In this document: piece by piece, positions 1 through 8,622 of the stretch
How positions within the stretch are numbered: position 1 is the first letter of the stretch
Layout of the letters: every line of letters begins with the position of its first letter
Origin: Thermosediminibacter oceani DSM 16646
GTDB lineage: Bacteria; Bacillota; Thermosediminibacteria; Thermosediminibacterales; Thermosediminibacteraceae
Direction of reading: 5' to 3'
Length of the DNA stretch: 64,000 bases
Assembly: GCF_000144645.1 (NCBI RefSeq)
Contig: NC_014377.1
Coordinates: forward strand, 1,550,001-1,614,000
Position numbers and translations under genes: made by a program
The notes under the pieces: generated by a model
Database searches by the model: none
Seen by the model: only the letters and a program-made list of their open reading frames with translations
Told to the model about the DNA's origin: nothing

Positions 1-594
1 CATCAGGTCCAGCACGGCGGCGCCAACCTTGTCGAACTGCTTCAGTTTTGCACCCTCTATCTTCTTTGCTATTTCCTCACCTGTAGTGCCCAGCTGCACT
101 CCTATGGTTTTCCCATTGAGGTCTTCTTTGCTCTTGACGCCGCTGCCTTTATACGTGATGATCTGTTGACCCCCATCTATGTAGGGATCCGAGAAGTTTA
201 CGCTCTTTAATCGCTCTTCGGTTATGGTGAAACCGGCTATGCCCAGGTCAACGGTTTTGCTTAAAACAGCCGGAATTATACTTTCGAAAGCCATATCTTT
301 TATCTCCAGGTCGACGCCCAGTTCCTTCGCTATGGCCTTAGCGATGTCAATGTCGAAGCCTACGATTTCGTCTTTACCTCCGGTAACCTGGTGGAACTCA
401 AAGGGCGGATAATCGGCACTGGTACCGATGACAAGCTTCCCTGCCTTTTTGATCTTATCTACCGTATCCTGCTGCTCAACCTGACTGCTACCCGCATCCT
501 GCGAAGCCTTCTGGCCGCACCCGGTTACACCAAGAACCGCGGCCGTTATGAAAACCAGAATGAACAGTGTCAAAAAAAACTTCTTCGTTGCCAT
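1..594 (-). CDS. Amino-acid ABC transporter substrate-binding lipoprotein (3' end outside window)
   Basis: The first 198 residues of a polar amino-acid binding protein (family 3 solute-binding protein, periplasmic-type fold). An N-terminal hydrophobic signal ends in a lipobox, VTGC, with the lipidated cysteine at residue 26, so the protein should be anchored outside the membrane. Characteristic blocks are KLVIGTSADYPPFEF, GFDIDIAKAIAKELG and DLGIAGFTITEERLK, which line the ligand cleft in this family and contact the amino-acid backbone. The reading frame is open to base 1, so the C-terminal lobe lies outside the window. A GGGG-rich ribosome site (TTGGGGGGTC) lies just upstream of the ATG. The specific amino acid cannot be read from the sequence. 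In an amino-acid fermenter it would feed substrate uptake. Confidence 0.9.
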   Translation of the reverse strand, partial: MATKKFFLTLFILVFITAAVLGVTGCGQKASQDAGSSQVEQQDTVDKIKKAGKLVIGTSADYPPFEFHQVTGGKDEIVGFDIDIAKAIAKELGVDLEIKDMAFESIIPAVLSKTVDLGIAGFTITEERLKSVNFSDPYIDGGQQIITYKGSGVKSKEDLNGKTIGVQLGTTGEEIAKKIEGAKLKQFDKVGAAVLDLM

Positions 595-692
595 CTTTGA
601 CCCCCCAACTTCTCATCAGTTAAACTAGGTATAATTATACATTAATGCGTATAATTTTTCAATACATTATTTATTAACTTTTATTGAATATG

Positions 693-725
693 ACAAAAAA
701 ATAAAAGGCCCGGTTTTTCCGGACC
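693..725 (-). terminator. Intrinsic terminator of the zinc-ribbon gene
   Basis: On the minus strand a 7-bp GC stem (GGTCCGG with CCGGGCC, loop AAAAA, one G-U pair) is followed by TTTTATTTTTTT. It lies 17 bases beyond the zinc-ribbon stop codon, between that gene and the upstream region of the ABC lipoprotein gene. Confidence 0.85.
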
Positions 726-741
726 CCTGCTTTCCCTTTAA

Positions 742-1047
742 TTATATTTCATTTTCTACCCGGTGTTTCTGGAAGCACTCGCTGCAGTATACGGGCCTGT
801 CGTTTCTCGGCTTAAAGGGAACCTTTGTTTCTGCACCGCAGTCCGCACACACAGCATCGTATAGAGTCCTCTGGCCCTTCTTCGCGCCGAAGTCCCTCCT
901 GCTGGCTTTTCTTGCGTCGCGGCACGGCTTGCAGCGGCTGGGCTCGTTTTCAAAGCCCTTTTCTGCGTAGAATTCCTGTTCGCCTGCTGTAAAGACGAAC
1001 TCCTTCCCGCAGTCTTTACATACTAATACCTTGTCCTGGAATGCCAT
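742..1047 (-). CDS. Small zinc-ribbon protein (zf-trcl type)
   Basis: A 101-residue protein with two zinc-knuckle halves. The N-terminal half has CKDCGKEFVFTAGEQEFY followed by CKPC, the pattern of the probable zinc-ribbon family zf-trcl (PF13451). The C-terminal half has CADCG and CSEC. That makes four CxxC pairs, enough for two zinc ions. Between them is a basic stretch (RKASRRDFGAKKGQR), consistent with nucleic-acid contact, but no function is established. The ribosome site AGTGAGGGG lies 8 bases before the ATG. The gene stands alone, between its own promoter and terminator. Its leader (1084-1205) folds into a branched RNA whose 3' arm is complementary to the first codons, suggesting control of translation. 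Confidence 0.85.
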   Translation of the reverse strand: MAFQDKVLVCKDCGKEFVFTAGEQEFYAEKGFENEPSRCKPCRDARKASRRDFGAKKGQRTLYDAVCADCGAETKVPFKPRNDRPVYCSECFQKHRVENEI

Positions 1048-1083
1048 TAAAAAAACCCCTCACTTTGAATTAAGATTATTTTC

Positions 1084-1205
1084 TGGCATTCCTTAGCTGA
1101 CCTGGTCATACCCTCTTTCGCCGCACTTGCAGGTGAGACCACCCGAGGGAGTCGCTTTGCCCGCGGCCGGCATCGACTTTCAACCACAGACCTAAGTAAT
1201 GCCTA
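1084..1205 (-). ncRNA. Structured leader RNA of the zinc-ribbon gene, family not recognised
   Basis: The minus strand starts about 6 bases after the -10 box and folds into a branched structure. A closing helix joins GGCATTACTTAG (1203-1192) to CTAAGGAATGCC (1096-1085) with one mismatch. Next come GGTC/GACC, then an arm AGTCG/CGACT enclosing a GC-rich hairpin, then an arm CCCTC/GAGGG enclosing GGTG/CACC and GCA/TGC hairpins. The form is that of a riboswitch or regulatory leader with a multi-branched core. I compared it from memory with the glycine, SAM, ydaO, THF, M-box, ZTP, fluoride, cobalamin, guanidine and yybP consensus motifs and found no match. The RNA could also be a stand-alone small RNA. 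The helices are seen in the sequence; the regulatory role is inferred. Confidence 0.5.
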
Positions 1206-1211
1206 TTGTTA

Positions 1212-1240
1212 ATTATATACCTGGAAAATAAAAAAAGCAA
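1212..1240 (-). promoter_or_regulatory. SigA-type promoter of the leader RNA and zinc-ribbon gene
   Basis: On the minus strand TTGCTT (1240-1235) and TATAAT (1217-1212) are separated by 17 bases. The predicted start lies at about 1205, exactly where the folded leader begins. Confidence 0.7.
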
Positions 1241-1260
1241 GAAAAATTTAGGATTATTTT

Positions 1261-2079
1261 TTAGGTTATAGAGGAGACCCATTGCTTGCAACCGTTATTG
1301 GCAATGTCCGTTATGAATCGCACGAAGCTTTCTTTGCTAAATCTATAACTTTTATTTAAATTCAATTCTACCATATTATCCCATCGTTCGATTTCCTTTA
1401 CAGCATTTTTACAATCCATTTTCCTAAAAGGATACAAGTAAAAATATTCTTTTTCTTCTTTAGTGAAAATTATAAGTATTTTACAGTGTTCTTTAAAAAC
1501 ATCCTCCAATAATTCATTAAAAGACAGGCATTGGCCGTATCCAATATATCCATAAACATTATCACCCGACTCTTTAGAGAATGTTTTTTCCTCTATGAAA
1601 ATAGAGTTTGGAAGTAGAAAATCTATATCTGTCATGGAAAAACCAGCACCTAAATTTTCCCTAAAAAATTTACTAAACGGAGACGATTCTTCGCTACCTT
1701 TTGCCGATGAACATACATACGGGCATACTGTTTTCGTCAAAATAAATCTTTTAAAATCCAAAAAGCTTAGTTCTCTTTCTTCACCATAAAAGTTTTTTAA
1801 GTAAATCTTTTTCTGTTTTTCATCCAAAAATAAAATATACGACCTATGCAAAAAAATATCGTTAATACTGTTTTTAATATATGTAAAATCTTTTTCATTA
1901 AATTCCGCTTTACTTAGTGCCTCTAAAAATATTAAATATCTTGTGTTTACTTTACTATTGTATTTTTTTCTACACGTTATAAAATAAATGTTTTTCTCAA
2001 AACGGATTTTATTTTTTTCGAAAATAGGTTGTAAAATAGATGGTCTACTGCCAAACTTTTCTTCTTTAACTTTATCCAT
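1261..2079 (-). CDS. Third protein of the type III-like restriction operon, possible PD-(D/E)xK nuclease fold
   Basis: A protein of about 272 residues that I do not recognise. It starts 41 bases after the res stop codon and has the same AT-rich character, so it is probably co-transcribed. A block DIDFLLPNSIFIEEKTF resembles the D...ExK core of PD-(D/E)xK nucleases, followed by an aromatic segment YGYIGYGQ. The rest is rich in Lys, Phe and Tyr. The first ATG in frame (2106) overlaps the ribosome site GGAGGTGA, so the ATG at 2079, 13 bases after that site, is the more likely start. It could be a further nuclease, an anti-restriction control protein or an unrelated passenger. The catalytic assignment rests on one short motif and is weak. 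Confidence 0.55.
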   Translation of the reverse strand: MDKVKEEKFGSRPSILQPIFEKNKIRFEKNIYFITCRKKYNSKVNTRYLIFLEALSKAEFNEKDFTYIKNSINDIFLHRSYILFLDEKQKKIYLKNFYGEERELSFLDFKRFILTKTVCPYVCSSAKGSEESSPFSKFFRENLGAGFSMTDIDFLLPNSIFIEEKTFSKESGDNVYGYIGYGQCLSFNELLEDVFKEHCKILIIFTKEEKEYFYLYPFRKMDCKNAVKEIERWDNMVELNLNKSYRFSKESFVRFITDIANNGCKQWVSSIT

Positions 2080-2120
2080 AAGTAAGTCATCTTCACCTCC
2101 TCTCAATGAAATTTTGATAC

Positions 2121-5060
2121 TCAGCAGCCGGCGAGTTCTGCTTTGAAGAAATCGCCGAGACTATCTTTTTCAATCCAAAACTTTTCATACTCACCCGGCT
2201 TTACCTTATCAGTTGTATAGAACTTCAGGCTTACGGTAACCTCTAGGCCGTTGAAAGTAAACTTTTTCTTCATAAGCCTACCGCTAGCATCCGGTACAGT
2301 AAAAAGCTTCTTATACCCCTCCACCTTCATTTCGTAGTCCACAAAGCTTGTCGCTTTCGGATCTATAAACACTATTTTATATTCGTTCCCTTTCTTTAGC
2401 CAGAATACAAAGTCCGGAATGAACTTCGATAATTCTCCCCTGTTCGAATTAAAATAAGGGATGTAAATATCTACATCGTAGTGTTCGTTCAGCTTGCTAA
2501 ACATCCACCAATCGCAGCATCTGTCTATTTCATGCATTACATCGACTAATTCTTTAAGGAAGGAAACCTCGCCCGGCTCGGTAATTATGTTCTTAATCCA
2601 GTCTACCGTACTGCTTTCAGAGTAGACCACGGGGATGTAGTAATGTCTCCCAAGCTTCTGCAGGCAAATATCATCGATTACATTAACCCTTCTGCCGTAC
2701 TTTTTCAGTGCCTGCTCCAGGGTGACACCTTCTTCCTCACTTTTCCGGAAGATATCTTCGTCTGACAGCGGTTTATACTCCTTTACCGCCCGCGCTCCTT
2801 CTTCGAAAGAGGTCTTTTGGTCGATCCTTACTTTGATCTTTCTGAAGTGCACTATCTCGTCCTGCAACGGCTTAAATGCGCTTACATCTTGATCCTTTGC
2901 CCCGACGTATGCCATAAACCTTTGCACAAGCAAATCTACGTCCCTATAGTTTTTGTTTTCATCGAAACGTATAAATTTGCTCTTTTGGCCGACAATCCTT
3001 TTCATCCTATCGTATATATCTGGAGTTGCGCCGTATTTTACTACAAAGACCTCTTCCGGCAGCAAGTCAAGATACCATTTCAGCAAAGTGTAGTTTTGCT
3101 CGCTCATCTCAAACTTCGGCACGGCCTTTTGATTTTCTATCTGCAGCCTTCCGGTATTTTTGTAAACGGGGATTAAGAGCGTCTTTCCTTCCAGTTCATC
3201 TTCATTCGTCCATAAAGAAACTTCTTCAAATTCATCAATTTTCTTGACAAGTTCAAGTTCCGTAAGTATGGTTTCCATTGCGCTTTTATTTGTTGCCATA
3301 ACAAAGACAGACTCAAGCGGTTTCACCAGGTTCTTTATTTCTTTATATAGCTTGTCATCGAGTTCGTTCTGCAGATACCACAGCCTCTTTCTTTTACCTC
3401 TGAAAGGTTCAATCCTCACGCCCCTGCCAATCGCCTGGAGTGCAAACTTCTTTGCGTCCTCGTTAGTTCCTATATTTATGAAGTTTATTATGTTTGGCCT
3501 GTTACTGTCCCAACCTTCATAAAACGTTCTGCTGCCCAGGAGTATATTTATAGGGCTTGCTGGAACATTTAGCTCTTCGAAGTACCCACCTTCTTGTGTT
3601 ATGTGCTTTTCCTCTACTTTGTAAGTTTTCAATCCCTCTTTAATCCATTTCGATATATCCCCCATGCGTATCAGCGCAAAAGGCCTGTCAGAAGTGTCCA
3701 GCTTCAACGCTATTTCGTTGTTTTTCTTATCCACAATCGCTTCTATGTTGCCGGGTTTTTCGGCATTGTATACAAGATTCAGTATGTCATCTTTGGTAAC
3801 TTCAATAATGGACCCGGCAAAATCTCTCAGTGTGCCGTCCGGTTTTCCATCCCCCACTATGTACTCTGTATTCCTGAACTCGTTTGCCAATTCGTTTTTA
3901 GCAGCACTCAGCATGCTGTCGTCAATACGGTGTGCGAGAGCCTCTATCTGTTTAAATACCAGGTACATATCCGCATCCTTTGTATTTACCGAATTGACAA
4001 GAAAAACTGCTAAGGGATTATGATAAGTTGCCTTTTCCTTAATCCCTTCACATACCTTCTTCGTAAACGCAAGCAGTATCAGCGATTTTAAGACAACCTT
4101 TCGCTTCGCCGCCTCGTTCAAATCCTCTTTTTCTTTGAATGCCTTCAGTTCTTCCTGTAACAGCATGATCTTTTTACCAAACCCGGCTTTTACAAATTCT
4201 GCGAGATTAAAGTTGTAAACGGTGGTGGCTATATCAATAAGCGAAGTAAAAGTGGCCGAGAAGTTGAAGAGAAAACCGTTTTTTGAAAGGATGGAGAATA
4301 TATGCTGCCTTTTACTGTCATCCGGATCGCCTTTGTGCGCCTCATCAAGGATAACGTACCAGTTCCCGCCGTCCTTTCCTGCAAGATAATCTTTGTAGTT
4401 CAGCACGTTTTCTTTTCTTTCGTCTGAAATAAGGTCCGAGCGGTAGTAGAATACCTCTATATTTCCGTATGGTTTGGACGACACATGCGCTCTCGCTTTT
4501 TCGAAATCTTTCAAATTTGTCAGGTTAATTCTTTCATGCCAGGTTCTTGCGCGATTGTATTCCTCAATATGCTCCATAAATTGCTTTATCAGGTCTTCCC
4601 TGTAAGTAAGAAAGAGGATTTCCCCCTCTGGAATAAGCCCGCATTTCATTAACCTGTACAGTACTTCTATGAGCTTTACGATCACAAGAGTCTTTCCGCT
4701 GCCTGTTGCCATCCAGAACGACATGCGGTTGGCAAAGTTAAAGAACGGATACTTGCCGCCTGCCACCTGGTAAAACTCATCTAGTACTTTCACGCTCTTG
4801 TTTTTGACCACAATATCAAGCGCAGAGCCCAATTCGCTGTAGATTTCCGCGAATTTACGCTTATCCCGGTTGCAACAACCATAGTATATCCAGAGTACCT
4901 TTATCGCATTTTCCAGTGCTTTCAGTTGATAGTCAAAAAGATTCTTTGCCTCGGAAAACCGCTTATCTATAACATTCCATTCTGCAGGGAAGGCAGCATT
5001 CTCTGCCACACCCTGCAGCACTATGCACGATTTTACCTCTGTCTTCTTTGCTTTTGCCAT
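2121..5060 (-). CDS. res: Type III restriction enzyme, helicase/endonuclease subunit
   Basis: A 979-residue DEAD/DEAH-type protein. The Walker A motif ATGSGKT is near residues 118-124, the Walker B motif LDEAH near 239-242, motif III SAT near 268, and the motif VI region reads QAIGRGVRIEP. At the C-terminus PDFVFWLKK...FIDPKA (P882-D883 and D900-P-K902) fits a PD-(D/E)xK nuclease core. Together these give the ATP-driven translocase and cutting subunit of a type III system, which cleaves when unmodified sites are met. It follows the methyltransferase gene by 3 bases, so the two should be translated as a unit and assemble as a Mod/Res complex. The length matches Res subunits (about 900-1000 residues), and no disruption was seen. 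Confidence 0.92.
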   Translation of the reverse strand: MAKAKKTEVKSCIVLQGVAENAAFPAEWNVIDKRFSEAKNLFDYQLKALENAIKVLWIYYGCCNRDKRKFAEIYSELGSALDIVVKNKSVKVLDEFYQVAGGKYPFFNFANRMSFWMATGSGKTLVIVKLIEVLYRLMKCGLIPEGEILFLTYREDLIKQFMEHIEEYNRARTWHERINLTNLKDFEKARAHVSSKPYGNIEVFYYRSDLISDERKENVLNYKDYLAGKDGGNWYVILDEAHKGDPDDSKRQHIFSILSKNGFLFNFSATFTSLIDIATTVYNFNLAEFVKAGFGKKIMLLQEELKAFKEKEDLNEAAKRKVVLKSLILLAFTKKVCEGIKEKATYHNPLAVFLVNSVNTKDADMYLVFKQIEALAHRIDDSMLSAAKNELANEFRNTEYIVGDGKPDGTLRDFAGSIIEVTKDDILNLVYNAEKPGNIEAIVDKKNNEIALKLDTSDRPFALIRMGDISKWIKEGLKTYKVEEKHITQEGGYFEELNVPASPINILLGSRTFYEGWDSNRPNIINFINIGTNEDAKKFALQAIGRGVRIEPFRGKRKRLWYLQNELDDKLYKEIKNLVKPLESVFVMATNKSAMETILTELELVKKIDEFEEVSLWTNEDELEGKTLLIPVYKNTGRLQIENQKAVPKFEMSEQNYTLLKWYLDLLPEEVFVVKYGATPDIYDRMKRIVGQKSKFIRFDENKNYRDVDLLVQRFMAYVGAKDQDVSAFKPLQDEIVHFRKIKVRIDQKTSFEEGARAVKEYKPLSDEDIFRKSEEEGVTLEQALKKYGRRVNVIDDICLQKLGRHYYIPVVYSESSTVDWIKNIITEPGEVSFLKELVDVMHEIDRCCDWWMFSKLNEHYDVDIYIPYFNSNRGELSKFIPDFVFWLKKGNEYKIVFIDPKATSFVDYEMKVEGYKKLFTVPDASGRLMKKKFTFNGLEVTVSLKFYTTDKVKPGEYEKFWIEKDSLGDFFKAELAGC

Positions 5061-5063
5061 GGT

Positions 5064-7619
5064 TTATTCCCACCACAATAAAGGTTTAAATTCTTTGTAG
5101 TCAAGATCGTCGAAATATTCCCTGCTCCCGTTGTCGAATTCCACATAGTCCATGGTAATCTTCTTTATGCCTTTACCCGTAACGTTCGAGAGTGTTTCTG
5201 CCACATCTACATTTTTGCCTGGGTAAAGCGCACCAAGGTTCAGCCTCACTTTATTGTTTTCTCTATCGATTTCGACGGCCCTCAATAACTTCTTGTCGGC
5301 GAGGAATATTTTCGCCTGGTAAACGTCAAGCTCCGGGATGTCAAACAAGCCCTTCGGATTTTCCACATCCTGATAGTCTACAGTCCTTAGGATGTCTTCA
5401 TACTGTTCAAGTTCGTAATACTTGAAGAATCCCCCTGCGTTTTTCTCATTATATCTTTCCTTAACATCCTTTTCTTTTGAAATTCCCGATTTGTCGTAGA
5501 ATAAAACTTTCTTCATCCTCGGCAGGACTACGGTATAAAAGTGCTCACCCATTTCTACTCCGATCCACTTTCTCTTCAGTTTATGCGCTACTGCCGTTGT
5601 GGTGCCGGAGCCGAGAAAAAAGTCCATAACAAGATCGCCTTCTTTTGACGTTGATTCTATAACACGCTTCAGGAGAATTTCGGAGTTTTCTGTTGGGAAT
5701 CCGCAAATCTGGGAATAGCCTGGAATATCAGTCCAGCTTGAATCTAATAGTTCCATCTCCCCCGTCAAGTATTGAGGCATCCCTTGAACTTTATTCCCCA
5801 ACATATCGATGTACTCTGCCTCTTCATATATTCTAATTCTCCCTTGCCTTTCCAGTTCCGCAATCCTTTCCTGCACAAAAGTCCAGTGCCTTCCCTTTGG
5901 AGGGTAGAATAAACGCCCCAAAATAATCCTCTCCGGTGGCCTTCGTTCTCCCGGAGAATGCATATTTATCCATTTTTGTTTGCCTTCCCGCTGTTTATAT
6001 TGGGGAACAAAGTAAAAATCGCTGTCCTTTGAGTAAAAAAACAAACTATCAGTGGCTACATTATAACCTCTAACCCCTGCAAAAATTTTCTTTGTCCTGT
6101 TAACTACTATCTCATTCCTGAAATTCTCTTCTCCAAACACCTTATTCATTAACAGCCTGACATACATATTACCGTTATAATCGCACCTAACAAAAATACT
6201 CCCTCTTTTATTCAACAATTCCTTCCCTAAACTGATCCTGTTTTCCAGCATGGTAATCCATGTAGAGTCCTTAAACTTGACCGTGTAGTAATAATCAGCG
6301 TCCTGTTCTTTGTTGAAGGGGGGATCTATGTAGATAGTCTGCACCTTTTCCTTAAACTTAGGGAGTATTGTATTTAGCGCCTGCCAGTTTTCGCTCTTTA
6401 TAAGCCAGCCGTCAAGCTGGTGGTCCAGGTTGTCAAACAGCGCCAGAATTTCTACCTCGATGTCTTTAAAGTATTTAGTATCGACCGGGAGAAATTTGTA
6501 ATCCTCGCTCAACTTTTTCTTGCCATCAGGATCTTCTTCGATGATTTCGATCCCTTGAAAGTCGCTTTTTACTATACCTAAATCCTTCCATTCCTTCATC
6601 TGTTCCTTCAAACCACCGTGCCGCAGTATCTTTTCCACAACTTCAATGCCGCCTTCCCTGCTGGCTATCCTGTCCAACGTGATCACATAGTTTGAGTTAA
6701 AGGCAAATCTCGGCTTTTCCCATATTTTTCTCAGTTCATCTTCAAACTGGGATATAAAGTCTATCACTTTATAGGCGATCCTCTTTAGCACCTGTAGTTC
6801 CTTTATTCTCTTTTCGGACCAGTTTGTGTCCTGAGAAAAGATGTACTGGTACATCCACAGGTCAAACTGTTCTTTCAAAAATTTGCTTGCATCCTTGCTT
6901 ATGAAGTAATCTACTTCGGCCTGTTTCTCAAAAGTCCTTATCGCTTTATTCAAGGTCTCCTCGGATACCCTGATGCCATTTGCTTTTAATTGCTTTAGTA
7001 TCTCGTTCGCTTTCGTTTTTCTGCCGTTTTCGGCATATATGACTTTAAGAACTATTGTCCCGCCTTTTCCAACTTTCTCGAAGCTATATATCGTTTCCTT
7101 TTTTTCGTTTCCTTTCTTTAGCTCAATACTGGAGGCGTCAAAGAAAAATTTAACACCATCAACTTCCACAGTCATGCTTCTGATAATCCTATCAGTTTTT
7201 ACGTAGTAAAGCATGTGCGTCTTCCAAAATAGCGATACGTCTTCTTTATCCGATATTACCCTCTCAAAACTATGATCATAGGCTTCTACTCTTTTCCACT
7301 TTTCTTTTTCATCTTCGTAAACTCTTTCGTAAACATTGTAGTAAAGCGGAGTATAGGAAAAATAGATGCTTCCGCTTTCCGAAAAGTACCTATGAAAGAA
7401 AGAATAAAGTTTTGTATAAAGTTCCTCTCTAAAATCCGGAAATACAACTAAAGCCCCTTCTATATCACCCATCAGCTTTTCTTTTATTACGCTAAAGTAC
7501 TTCGATTTAGCCTTTAGAAGATTCACATAGCCGGATTTACCTTCTATTTCAGCTCCGACGAATAAATTTTCTAGCGCCTGCCAAAACTTGGTCTCAAAAT
7601 TCTGAATGCTTTCAGACAT
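5064..7619 (-). CDS. mod: Type III-like DNA methyltransferase, modification subunit with long N-terminal extension
   Basis: An 851-residue methyltransferase. The catalytic motif IV, DPPF, is near residues 432-435 and precedes the SAM-binding motif FLGSGTT near 668-674, the beta-class order of adenine-N6/cytosine-N4 enzymes including type III Mod. DPPF (a D/NPPY variant) favours N6-adenine methylation. The roughly 250 residues between the motifs should carry the target-recognition region. The first 400 residues are an extension without a motif I recognise; standard Mod proteins are about 600-680 residues. It is the first gene of the operon and recognises the site for both modification and restriction. 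Confidence 0.9.
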   Translation of the reverse strand: MSESIQNFETKFWQALENLFVGAEIEGKSGYVNLLKAKSKYFSVIKEKLMGDIEGALVVFPDFREELYTKLYSFFHRYFSESGSIYFSYTPLYYNVYERVYEDEKEKWKRVEAYDHSFERVISDKEDVSLFWKTHMLYYVKTDRIIRSMTVEVDGVKFFFDASSIELKKGNEKKETIYSFEKVGKGGTIVLKVIYAENGRKTKANEILKQLKANGIRVSEETLNKAIRTFEKQAEVDYFISKDASKFLKEQFDLWMYQYIFSQDTNWSEKRIKELQVLKRIAYKVIDFISQFEDELRKIWEKPRFAFNSNYVITLDRIASREGGIEVVEKILRHGGLKEQMKEWKDLGIVKSDFQGIEIIEEDPDGKKKLSEDYKFLPVDTKYFKDIEVEILALFDNLDHQLDGWLIKSENWQALNTILPKFKEKVQTIYIDPPFNKEQDADYYYTVKFKDSTWITMLENRISLGKELLNKRGSIFVRCDYNGNMYVRLLMNKVFGEENFRNEIVVNRTKKIFAGVRGYNVATDSLFFYSKDSDFYFVPQYKQREGKQKWINMHSPGERRPPERIILGRLFYPPKGRHWTFVQERIAELERQGRIRIYEEAEYIDMLGNKVQGMPQYLTGEMELLDSSWTDIPGYSQICGFPTENSEILLKRVIESTSKEGDLVMDFFLGSGTTTAVAHKLKRKWIGVEMGEHFYTVVLPRMKKVLFYDKSGISKEKDVKERYNEKNAGGFFKYYELEQYEDILRTVDYQDVENPKGLFDIPELDVYQAKIFLADKKLLRAVEIDRENNKVRLNLGALYPGKNVDVAETLSNVTGKGIKKITMDYVEFDNGSREYFDDLDYKEFKPLLWWE

Positions 7620-7721
7620 AGAGGTACACCCTCTCTCTCAGTAATTGCCCTTCTCCATAATATCACAAAAAGTCCTGTCACGCCATGGCAGTTATGCTGC
7701 GTTTAAGGATGGCGGAAAAAT

Positions 7722-7763
7722 AAAGCGGCGCTGCTACGCAATATAATTAGCGCCGCTTTTTCC
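7722..7763. terminator. Bidirectional terminator between mod and the fliD-fliS operon
   Basis: AAAGCGGCGCT (7722-7732) pairs perfectly with AGCGCCGCTTT (7749-7759). T-rich tracts flank it on both strands: TTTTT on the plus strand, TTTATTTTT on the minus strand. It ends the minus-strand flagellar operon that finishes at 7776. Confidence 0.85.
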
Positions 7764-7775
7764 CAATTATATACC

Positions 7776-8231
7776 CTATTTTTTCTCATCTATAAAAGCT
7801 CCGAACGGTATAACGGCGTTTTCATAGAGATTTCTATACTTCGTATAAGCCTTTTTTGTTCTATAGTGTTCATCGATCTTCTGTTGAAGGCCTTCAATGG
7901 CTTTTCTTGCCTTTTCATTTAACTCATCATCGAAGGCTTTTAACTCGTTTAGCACTTTTCTTATTTCGTTTACATGAAAAGCCGATTCTCTTTCTTTTAA
8001 CATTAAGGCAAAATTTTCGCGCCCGCCGGCTTCCTGAAGGATTTTATCATCGATTCTCCCCGACTCATCCATCGCCTCCCGGCGCAGCGGCAAAAGCGCC
8101 ATAAATTCTTCATGTCTTTCATCTTCGAGAGCCTTTATCATTTCAGCGGTGAGCTTTTTTATGTTTTCCAATGTATTTTTCTTTTTCTTTAGAAGGACCG
8201 TCAAGTTGGTGTCCTTTTCTTCACTTACCAT
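7776..8231 (-). CDS. Probable FliT-like flagellar chaperone
   Basis: A 151-residue, almost entirely helical, charged protein with heptad-like Leu spacing and a C-terminal segment AYTKYRNLYENAV. It overlaps the end of fliS by 11 bases in a flaG-fliD-fliS-orf arrangement. In Firmicutes the gene at this place is commonly a FliT/FlgN-like export chaperone for the filament cap or a hook-associated protein. Sequence alone gives only the coiled-coil character; the role is inferred from position. It is the last gene before the terminator. Confidence 0.6.
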   Translation of the reverse strand: MVSEEKDTNLTVLLKKKKNTLENIKKLTAEMIKALEDERHEEFMALLPLRREAMDESGRIDDKILQEAGGRENFALMLKERESAFHVNEIRKVLNELKAFDDELNEKARKAIEGLQQKIDEHYRTKKAYTKYRNLYENAVIPFGAFIDEKK

Positions 8232-8607
8232 TTTTCCCTAACCCGCTCACTTCAATATATACCCTTTGCCATGTATCCTTTAGATCTTCCAAGAGAGGTT
8301 CTATTTCCTCTACAACCCCGCCGTCTTTTTTTAGATTTGCTTCTATCAGCCGCTGGTAAATGAAGTTGTAAAGGCTCCTCAAATTTTTGGATATTTCATA
8401 TTCCATGTCAAGGCTGGCGTTCAGCTCCATTATTATATCCTGCGTTCTTATAAGATAATTGTTGGCTTCCGCATAATTCTTTTCTTCAATAGCTTTCTTA
8501 GCGAGCCTTGCAAATTTCAGAGCGCCTTCGCAGAGCATTACCACAAGCTTCTCCGGTGGTGCCGAGAGTATGTAGTTTTGCTGGTACTGCTGGTATGCGT
8601 TAATCAC
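8221..8607 (-). CDS. fliS: Flagellin export chaperone FliS
   Basis: A 128-residue protein with the hallmark start NAYQQYQQNYILSAPPEKLVVMLCEGALKF and a later block ALFxLY-like NLRSLYNFIYQRLIEAN. FliS binds the C-terminal disordered end of flagellin in the cytoplasm, prevents early polymerisation and delivers it to the export gate. It lies 15 bases after fliD and overlaps the next gene. In organisms with FliW and CsrA, as here, FliS is also part of the flagellin homeostasis loop. Length and motif agree with the family. Confidence 0.95.
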   Translation of the reverse strand: MINAYQQYQQNYILSAPPEKLVVMLCEGALKFARLAKKAIEEKNYAEANNYLIRTQDIIMELNASLDMEYEISKNLRSLYNFIYQRLIEANLKKDGGVVEEIEPLLEDLKDTWQRVYIEVSGLGKNGK

Positions 8608-8622
8608 GGATAACCCCCCTTA

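Noticed and set aside
1084-1205. Leader RNA as a 6S, SRP, tmRNA or ydaO-type RNA
   Set aside because: The conserved cores of those RNAs that I could recall are missing, although the GTCAGCTAA segment slightly recalls the ydaO element.
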